Origin: Sphingobacteriaceae bacterium UBA6709
GTDB taxonomy: Bacteria; Bacteroidota; Bacteroidia; Sphingobacteriales; Sphingobacteriaceae
Reading direction: 5' to 3'
DNA length: 39,202 nt
Assembly: GCA_002454425.1 (NCBI GenBank)
Contig: DKIV01000036.1
Span: 62,740 to 101,941, forward strand
Shown: in pieces, positions 33,726 to 39,202 of the stretch
Numbering within the stretch: position 1 is the stretch's first letter
Layout: each line of letters opens with the position of its first letter
The notes under the pieces: generated by a model
What the model was told of the DNA's origin: nothing
Seen by the model: only the letters and a program-made list of their open reading frames with translations
The model's database searches: none
Made by a program: the position numbers and the translations under genes

Positions 33726-36206
33726 ATGAAGAAGATGATTATGCTGGTAACCCTGCTGGTTACCTGTAGTCTGGCTTGGGCGCAACCGTCAACACCGGCG
33801 CCTTCCGTAGGCCGTATTGTGGGTGTTGTTATCGATTCTGTGGCAAAGGCACCTGTTGAGTATGCTACCGTGTCTCTGCGTATTAAAGGTTCACAAAAGA
33901 ATACCAATGGCGCGCTGACCGACGGCAAAGGCCAATTCCGCATAGATCAGGTAAAGCCGGGCTCTTACGAGCTTCAGGTGTCATTTATGGGATATAACGC
34001 CAAAACTATCACCGTCAGAACTACTGCCGCGCGCCCGGAGGTAAACCTCGGCAAGCTGCTTATCGCGCCTTCAGCCAACGTGCTCAACGCTGTGTCGGTG
34101 ACCGCCGAGGTGCCTATGGTCGAAAGCCGCGTTGATAAAGTGGTGTATAACGCCGAAAAAGACGCTACTGTTTCAGGAGGCAATGCCGGCGATGTGCTGC
34201 GCAAAGTACCTATGGTGTCAGTTGATCAGGATGGTAATATCTCCTTACGCGGAAATTCTAACGTACGTATCCTCATTAACGGAAAGCCAACGGGCGCCGT
34301 ATCTGCGAATGTCGCTGAAGCCATGAAGATGCTTCCCGCCGATCAGATAAAAAATGTTGAAGTCATTACCAGTCCCTCCGCGAAGTATGACGCCGAAGGT
34401 TCCGGAGGTATCATTAACATCATCACCAAGAAGAAAACTATCAGCGGCGTCAGCGGATCCATCAGTGGTGGTGTCGGTACCCGTCAGAACAACGGTAACG
34501 GTAACATCAATATTAATAAGAATAAGCTAAGCTTTACTGCTAACTTCGGCGGCCATGGTGGTTGGCCTCAGACAACAGAAACCTATTACCGCAGCGAGAA
34601 TCCGCAGGAGCAGTCGGTGCTTGAGCAAAGGGGTTCCAGCAGAACCAGCCGCTACGGATATATGGCATCGGCAAACCTCAGCTATGACATCAACGACTTT
34701 AACCTGCTGTCAACAGGAATCCGCTTCAACAGAGGTAAATTTAAAACAGAAGGCGGCTCACAGAATACGCGGACGTTGGCAGGTGTGCCCGGCGAGCAAT
34801 ATACGCTGAGCAATCTCAACGAATCCTTAAATTCGGGATTCGACTGGAATGCCGACTATACGCATAAGTTCGACGATAAAGGGCATGAGCTGACCTTTGC
34901 CGGACAGTGGAGCCATGGCAAGAGTGCTACCGATGTGTATTCCTATTATTCTAATGCTACCAATGATGTTCGTAGTAATAATGACGCTTCTAATGATGAA
35001 TATACCTTACAGCTCGATTATACCTTGCCCTTAAGTAAGGCATGGAAATTAGAGGCCGGAGGTAAGGGTATTATCCGCGATATTAACAGCCCTTCAGAGT
35101 TTTACGAGTCTGTTAATGATGCGCCCTTTACGCTGAACGATCTCAAGTCGAATGTTTACGACTACAAGCAGGATGTATACGCCGGTTATTCGGTGCTGAG
35201 CTGGCAGGTTTCTAAGAGCATCGGCATGCAGATTGGCGGACGCTTTGAGCGTACGGTTATTGATGGTAGTTCCCAGAACGCCGCGGCAGGCATTGCTCCG
35301 GTGTCTAATAGCTATAACAACTTCATTCCAAGCTTCGCCATTTCCAAGAACTTTGGCCCTACGAAATCTTTGCGTTTAGCTTACAGTAAACGTATTCAGC
35401 GTCCGAGTCTGCGTTTTCTGAATCCTTTCCGCGATGTGAGCAACGACTTGGCGCAACAAGAGGGTAACCCTCAGCTGGCTCCGGAAATCAGCCAGACAGT
35501 TGAACTGAACTACTCCTGGATGATCGCGCCGGGATCCATGATTAACTCTTCCGTATATTATAGACATACGGCAGATATTATCGAAGGTTTTGCCCGCCCT
35601 GTCGACTACGAAGGGCGCGAGGTGATCCTGACAACCTATAATAATACCGGTGACAACAACTCCATTGGTACGAGTTGGTTCGGATCGGTAAGCATTCAGA
35701 AGATCGTTACGCTACGCGGAAATATCGATGTGTTCAGCTATAAGCCCAACGCTTCAGGAAACTTTCAGAACTTCGCTGCCAGTAGTAAAACCTATGCCAT
35801 GTACAAAGCTTTTGTAAGTGGCTCGGTAAACCTGCCTGGAAATACCGTAGCTGAAACCTTCATGATCCTCAACTCTCCGCGCCGCACTTTTCAGGGACGA
35901 AACCCCGCCTTTAATATGTGGGTACTCTCCTTGAATAAGCAGTTCCTGAATAAAAAAGCGAAGATAGGTCTTAACGTGGTCGATCCTTTCAACAACCTGA
36001 AGCATTTCCGCTCCGGTATAAATACGGAGTCGCTGGTGCAGGTGTCTGACTTTGCCGTACCTTTCCGCTCCTTTGGCATAAACTTCTCTTACAGCTTTGG
36101 AAAGCTGAATGTCAATGCGCAGCCAAAGAAGAAACGTGGCATCAACAATGATGACCTTAAGAAAGACGAAGGTGGTCAGGGAATGGGTGGCGCTACCGGA
36201 AATTGA
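33726..36206 (+). CDS. outer membrane beta-barrel / TonB-dependent receptor-like protein
   Basis: An 826-residue outer membrane protein. Signal peptide MKKMIMLVTLLVTCSLAWA; a carboxypeptidase-regulatory-like domain follows (VVIDSVAKAPVEYATVSLRIKG to SYELQVSFMGYNAKTI); then a plug domain (AGDVLRKVPMVSVDQDGNISLRG, LPADQIKNVEVITSPSAKYDAEGSGGIINIITKK); then a barrel of about 600 residues. The C-terminus is a Gly-rich, Lys/Asp-rich tail (DDLKKDEGGQGMGG) after the last strand (FGINFSYSFGKL), so the barrel does not end at the C-terminus. This is the OMP_b-brl_3 type, and no TonB box is obvious. Not paired with SusD, so substrate unknown. Confidence 0.9.
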   Translation: MKKMIMLVTLLVTCSLAWAQPSTPAPSVGRIVGVVIDSVAKAPVEYATVSLRIKGSQKNTNGALTDGKGQFRIDQVKPGSYELQVSFMGYNAKTITVRTTAARPEVNLGKLLIAPSANVLNAVSVTAEVPMVESRVDKVVYNAEKDATVSGGNAGDVLRKVPMVSVDQDGNISLRGNSNVRILINGKPTGAVSANVAEAMKMLPADQIKNVEVITSPSAKYDAEGSGGIINIITKKKTISGVSGSISGGVGTRQNNGNGNININKNKLSFTANFGGHGGWPQTTETYYRSENPQEQSVLEQRGSSRTSRYGYMASANLSYDINDFNLLSTGIRFNRGKFKTEGGSQNTRTLAGVPGEQYTLSNLNESLNSGFDWNADYTHKFDDKGHELTFAGQWSHGKSATDVYSYYSNATNDVRSNNDASNDEYTLQLDYTLPLSKAWKLEAGGKGIIRDINSPSEFYESVNDAPFTLNDLKSNVYDYKQDVYAGYSVLSWQVSKSIGMQIGGRFERTVIDGSSQNAAAGIAPVSNSYNNFIPSFAISKNFGPTKSLRLAYSKRIQRPSLRFLNPFRDVSNDLAQQEGNPQLAPEISQTVELNYSWMIAPGSMINSSVYYRHTADIIEGFARPVDYEGREVILTTYNNTGDNNSIGTSWFGSVSIQKIVTLRGNIDVFSYKPNASGNFQNFAASSKTYAMYKAFVSGSVNLPGNTVAETFMILNSPRRTFQGRNPAFNMWVLSLNKQFLNKKAKIGLNVVDPFNNLKHFRSGINTESLVQVSDFAVPFRSFGINFSYSFGKLNVNAQPKKKRGINNDDLKKDEGGQGMGGATGN

Positions 36207-36210
36207 TAGC

Positions 36211-36236
36211 GATGCCGCTTCCGCGGAAGCGGCATC
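36211..36236 (+). terminator. perfect palindrome after the receptor gene
   Basis: GATGCCGCTTCCG and its exact complement (26 bases) start four bases after the stop. No T run follows, so it may terminate poorly or protect the 3' end of the transcript. Confidence 0.6.
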
Positions 36237-36288
36237 TCATAAGATATTAACTATTGGCAGGTTTTAGCAATTCAATAAAAGATGTTTT

Positions 36289-36296
36289 TAACTTTG
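36289..36296 (+). promoter_or_regulatory. -7 element (TAACTTTG) for the BtuF-like gene
   Basis: Exact TAnnTTTG match 23 bases before the ATG, predicting a leader of about 15 nt. No -33 TTG at the right distance. Confidence 0.45.
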
Positions 36297-36318
36297 CCGG
36301 GAGACAAGAGAACTGAAC

Positions 36319-36825
36319 ATGGAAAATTTTAATGCCCGTTTACCCTGGGCATCCACTTCTGAAGAGACTGAAGAACGCGTAGAGCTTATCATTCATAAGC
36401 TTAAGTTTGTGGCCGACAGACCTTCGGTGTTATTTCTGGAACAACTGAAGCCCCTGCAATCATATAACGATGCCCGTCTGGCTGATTTAGTGGAGGTAGC
36501 CGGAGGTACGCTATTGCAGCTGAGCCCCGCGATGTCAAACGTTGATGACATTGCAGCCTTAGCGCCGCAAGTATTAATCATCAGCCTTGCCGATGCAACG
36601 ATCAATGATGCGGTAACACAGATTGCGCCGTTGTTTGCCTGGGATGGCTGGCAGGAACTTCCTGCCGTAAAGAATAACAGAGTATATATTGTTGACGGTA
36701 CCCAGTCTTTGACGCTGGAGGAACCCGCAGCGGTAGAGACCCTGGAAATGCTGGCGGAAATTATCCAACCCAAATATTTTGTATTCGGGTTTGAATCAGA
36801 ACGCTGGTCGAAGTTCGGCGTCTGA
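36319..36825 (+). CDS. short BtuF-like substrate-binding-fold protein without signal peptide
   Basis: A 168-residue protein resembling one half of class III periplasmic binding proteins for cobalamin and siderophores: PSVLFLEQLKPLQSYNDARLADLVEVAGGTLL, then a strand APQVLIISL and WQELPAVKNNRVYIVDG, the usual closing of that fold. Full-length BtuF is ~250 aa or more; here the N-terminal lobe is mostly lost and there is no signal peptide or lipobox, so it may be cytoplasmic. No permease or ATPase gene is near. It ends directly at the stop of the convergent 40-aa gene. Function unknown; a corrinoid- or metal-chelate-sensing role is a guess. Confidence 0.75.
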   Translation: MENFNARLPWASTSEETEERVELIIHKLKFVADRPSVLFLEQLKPLQSYNDARLADLVEVAGGTLLQLSPAMSNVDDIAALAPQVLIISLADATINDAVTQIAPLFAWDGWQELPAVKNNRVYIVDGTQSLTLEEPAAVETLEMLAEIIQPKYFVFGFESERWSKFGV

Positions 36826-36948
36826 TTAAAGGTAAAAAATAATGCCTAGTGCCAGAAGAATGCCGATTACGATAGAAATCCAGAATCGTCTCTCTTCAGT
36901 AGTGGTATTAGCGCCCTTATAGTGATAATTACGTTTGAAGTTATTCAT
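36826..36948 (-). CDS. small single-span membrane protein
   Basis: A 40-residue protein from the ATG at 36948; the frame extends upstream but the added residues are not protein-like. It has a basic N-terminus (NNFKRNYHYKG), an acidic TTEERR segment and one C-terminal hydrophobic span (FWISIVIGILLALGIIFYL). Its stop is directly adjacent to that of the preceding gene on the other strand. No family recognised. Confidence 0.55.
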   Translation of the reverse strand: MNNFKRNYHYKGANTTTEERRFWISIVIGILLALGIIFYL

Positions 36949-37024
36949 AACAAGAAAATAACGTTTTAATCCATTGCTGAATTGTGGGAAGTTAAATAAA
37001 ATCCGCAAATAGCGAAAGATATCT

Positions 37025-38174
37025 CATCAAGCCGGCAGGGCCAACGCATTAGAAACTTGTATAGGCAATAAGTTTGAGGAGAAGTTTTTCATTCCATCCA
37101 GCCATTTTTCTTTTTCCTTTGAGGCGTGATTTACTTGACTTATCAGCTTTGAGAATATTAAGGGCTAGTTTTCTTACCACCGCAAGGTTTTGAGCCGCCT
37201 GTTTATGACGCGTAGTATTGTAATCTTCGCCGAAGCCGACATCTAACTGATGCAATTGGTTTTCTATCCCCCAGTGTGAGCGGATTGCCCGGTTAAAGTA
37301 AGCTGCATCATCCTGAAGGCTGGAGATATAATAGCGGTCCTGAATGGTATGGCTATCATTTGTAATCCGTTCGGAGCTTATTGTGATATGCGTTGCAGGC
37401 TTTTCCAGTTCTCCTTTTCGTAAGCTGATGAATAACCTTACATTCCTTATTTCAGCCCGTCCATGCCCTTCGTCAAGATGCTGGCTATAGCTGTCTTCTT
37501 TAAAATTGTCGAACTGATTAATTACTTGTTAGTAAAGAGTTTCGTAGTTTTGCATCAAAGCCAGAATGTGTTCACCCTTATTGTCAATAATCTTTTCGGC
37601 AATGGACTTCTGAGTGCCCATGGCATCAATACTAACCACTGCTCCTTTGATATTTAATACAGACAATAGCTCTGGAATAGTAGCAATCTCATTGCTTTTA
37701 TCAGCTACTTTTTGCTGTCCCAAGACTAACTGATTACGTCCAGACCAGGCGCTTACCCTATGTAAGGCTCCTAAACCATGATGTTTACTGGTGCTATTGC
37801 AGATACTTTTCCCATCAATGGCGATGAGTTCTCTTTCTGTGCTGGGATTTACTGCATTTAAACCTTGGCTAAGCTCCGCCGTCCATACTCGAAAGCATCG
37901 TTCGAAAACCCTGGATCGGATCAGCATAAAGACGCGATTGAAGGTGTCATGGCTTGGGATGCCGTTCTCTAAAGGAAGGATTTGCGTTAAAATTCCTCCA
38001 TCTCATACCAACTCTCTGCTTCACAAAGCACTGCCAGAACAGACAATATGATCACCTCTGTTAATTATGTTTCTTATTATTGCCTGTGCGTGGATCGGAA
38101 ATCCATTTAAAATGCTTGTGAAGGGACATTTCCATGTTTCTTTCACAAAGAAACACCCTGCAGGCCTTTTGATG
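37025..38174 (-). mobile_element. degenerate ISAs1-like insertion sequence
   Basis: About 1.15 kb bounded by imperfect inverted repeats: CATCAAGCCGGCAGGG at 37025-37040 and, on the opposite strand, CATCAAAAGGCCTGCAGGG at 38156-38174, which match except for a three-base gap and one change. The interior carries a broken transposase. No matching target-site duplication was seen next to the repeats, so boundaries are approximate. Confidence 0.6.
37049..38129 (-). pseudogene. ISAs1-family DDE transposase, frameshifted and interrupted
   Basis: Reading the minus strand, an N-terminus (MSLHKHFKWISDPRTG, then NNKKHN) passes through a one-base shift into LTEVIILSVLAVLCEAESW and YEMEEF, then after a deletion into ILPLENGIPSHDTFNRVF. 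The central 37529-37927 part keeps RELIAIDGKSI and AVVSIDAMGTQKSIA, two of the catalytic Asp regions. A TAA at 37529-37531 interrupts an otherwise open frame, after which 37049-37528 continues in the same frame (DRYYISSLQ, AIRSHWGIENQLHQLDV with the catalytic Glu region). So at least two frame disruptions and a nonsense codon; it cannot make active transposase. Confidence 0.8.
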
Positions 38175-38285
38175 GGCTTTTCTCCTCAAAAACTCATTCT
38201 CTCTTTTTTAACAAATTATTGATAACAAAACTCATTTTTGGAATTTCTTGTGCGTCAGCTTTGGAGTTAAAGTGACCAAATCAAT

Positions 38286-38641
38286 TTAAGTCAAGTCTTT
38301 CACTATTTCCCAATAACCGCCAAATGTTCCTCCCTTTCTTATGAGTATTCCTACACTTTTTAACTTGGCAATATGCTTTTCTATTGTTCTTGATGATTTA
38401 CCTATAAGTTCTGCTATCTGTTCTGCGGTGTGTTCAGGATTTTTTTCTATGAAACTCAATGTTTTAAGCACTTCCTTTCCGAACTCTTCCCGAACCCTTT
38501 CCGAAGTTCTTCCGAACCTTTTCCGAATAGCGTTACCAATAAGCCAGTCTGAAATTCCTTTATTGCAGGCTCGGGTAGTCCTGCTTCTTTACAGGCGTTA
38601 TATATTTTCAACATTCCACGTCCCCAAGAATCAATGATCAG
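38286..38641 (-). pseudogene. 3' remnant of an AlbA/COG2865-type ATP-binding (RecG-like C-terminal) gene, frame-broken
   Basis: The minus strand first reads IDSWGRGMLKIYNACKEAG and LPEPAIKEF, the motif after the ATPase domain in COG2865 proteins. A frame break follows inside an 11-nt repeat, then a winged helix-turn-helix: LSFIEKNPEHTAEQIAELIG, KSSRTIEKHIAKLKSVGIL and RKGGTFGGYWEI. The N-terminal AlbA and ATPase domains are missing; homology stops where an IS4-like fragment begins on the other strand (~38640), so an insertion or deletion removed them. Confidence 0.7.
38473..38527 (-). repeat. 11-nt imperfect tandem repeat, five copies
   Basis: CCGAA recurs exactly every 11 bases at 38479, 38490, 38501, 38512 and 38523 on the plus strand, each preceded by a pyrimidine-rich hexamer. 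It lies inside the ATP-binding pseudogene, at the point where the reading frame changes. Confidence 0.9.
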
Positions 38642-38964
38642 CAGACACAGCTTTGCTCGTAACAACCTTAAACGGCTTAAACGAAAGATCTATCTGATGG
38701 ATGCCAGCATTATTCCATTGTGCCTGCAAATGTTCGATTGGGCTAACTATCGCAGCACCAAAGGAGCCGTTAAATCACATACAGTACTGGATTCTGACGG
38801 CTTGCTACCAGTGTTCGCCCTGCTGACCGATGGCAAGACAGCAGAGGTTAATGTGGCCCGGCATGTTGGTTTATCAAAGGAAGCGTAGTGGTGATAGACC
38901 AGGCTATCTGGATATTAAATGGCTATATAATTTGGATAGCTATGCTATTTTCTCAACTATGTGA
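38634..38964 (+). pseudogene. IS4-like transposase fragment, frameshifted
   Basis: The plus strand reads KRKIYLMDASIIPLCLQ, MFDWANYRSTKGAVKSHTVL and SDGLLPVFALLTDGKTAEV, with the first catalytic Asp in LMDAS. One-base losses near 38878 and 38908 move the frame to GSVVVIDQ (second Asp region) and then GYLDIKWLYNLDSYAIF before a TGA at 38962. The N-terminal and C-terminal thirds, with the catalytic Glu, are absent. Not active. Confidence 0.75.
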
Positions 38965-39202
38965 CCATTTGTACATTCAGAGGAATTATGCTAAATCGCT
39001 TAATAGCCTGTTCACTAGAATGTGTTCTAAAATCAGCAACGTAACTGCTCTTCAGTTGATCCATTTTAAAAACAACAGACCCATTAATCATTTAAACATA
39101 CCCTTGCTCTTTAAACCGCACAACGTGTTAATATTTAGTATTGTTGTCACCAGCTTCATTAATAGCCTTATCATACCTTGTTAAAGATTGGTTATAGTTT
39201 GG
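38965..39202. other. unassigned AT-rich end of the window
   Basis: About 240 bases with no gene I can support. Short frames exist on both strands (a 44-codon minus frame from 39091 and a minus frame entering from the right edge that stops at 39128), but neither shows a known motif. Probably more mobile-element remnant. Confidence 0.4.

Noticed and set aside
39128..39202. Minus-strand frame entering from the right edge (about 24 codons)
   Set aside because: Too short and without a motif to call a gene.

Overview
The window looks like chromosomal DNA of a Bacteroidota bacterium, most likely family Sphingobacteriaceae (Pedobacter-like). The basis is the conserved block ftsX-DUF3098-uppP-truB-ribF, lptB coupled to a GH3-family gene, the carboxypeptidase-like/TonB-receptor-like outer membrane protein, several SPII lipoproteins, and several matches to the Bacteroidota -7 element TAnnTTTG in place of a sigma70 -10 box. 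There are no rRNA or tRNA genes and no CRISPR array.

Layout. 1-4275 (minus): lptB with an overlapping GH3 adenylating enzyme, then recJ. 4200-8640: an MBL-fold hydrolase, YceI, a lipoprotein trehalase and a clostripain-like lipoprotein. 8717-10351: pruA. 10735-17557 (plus): a cell-surface stretch with manC, a 69-aa zinc-ribbon protein, an undecaprenyl-phosphate sugar transferase, a beta-barrel plus large lipoprotein pair, and a fimbrillin-like lipoprotein. 17804-20489 (minus): recA, nth, a 62-aa unknown protein and an ECF sigma factor. 20745-25924 (plus): uvrA, then metZ-osmC-lysE. 25940-30560 (minus): the operon ftsX, DUF3098, uppP, truB, ribF, DUF2157. 30859-36948: leuS, a large outer membrane receptor, a BtuF-like protein without signal peptide, and a convergent 40-aa membrane protein. 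37025-39202: a graveyard of mobile DNA holding an ISAs1-like element broken by frameshifts and a stop codon, the 3' end of an AlbA/COG2865-type ATP-binding gene whose frame is broken at an 11-nt tandem repeat, and an IS4-like transposase fragment.

How the genes work together. Four DNA-repair functions (recJ, recA, nth, uvrA) are scattered among envelope genes. The envelope genes cover lipid carrier recycling (uppP), LPS export (lptB), GDP-mannose supply (manC), glycan initiation (sugar transferase) and division-site peptidoglycan control (ftsX). The least understood parts are the GH3 gene translationally coupled to lptB, the barrel/lipoprotein pair, the zinc-ribbon miniprotein, the inverted repeat whose two arms each carry an outward-facing ATG between the sigma gene and the 62-aa gene, and the frame-cycling 11-nt repeat. 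I see no complete, clearly new defence or secretion system. The first 37 kb reads as mostly core genome and the last 2.2 kb as accessory.
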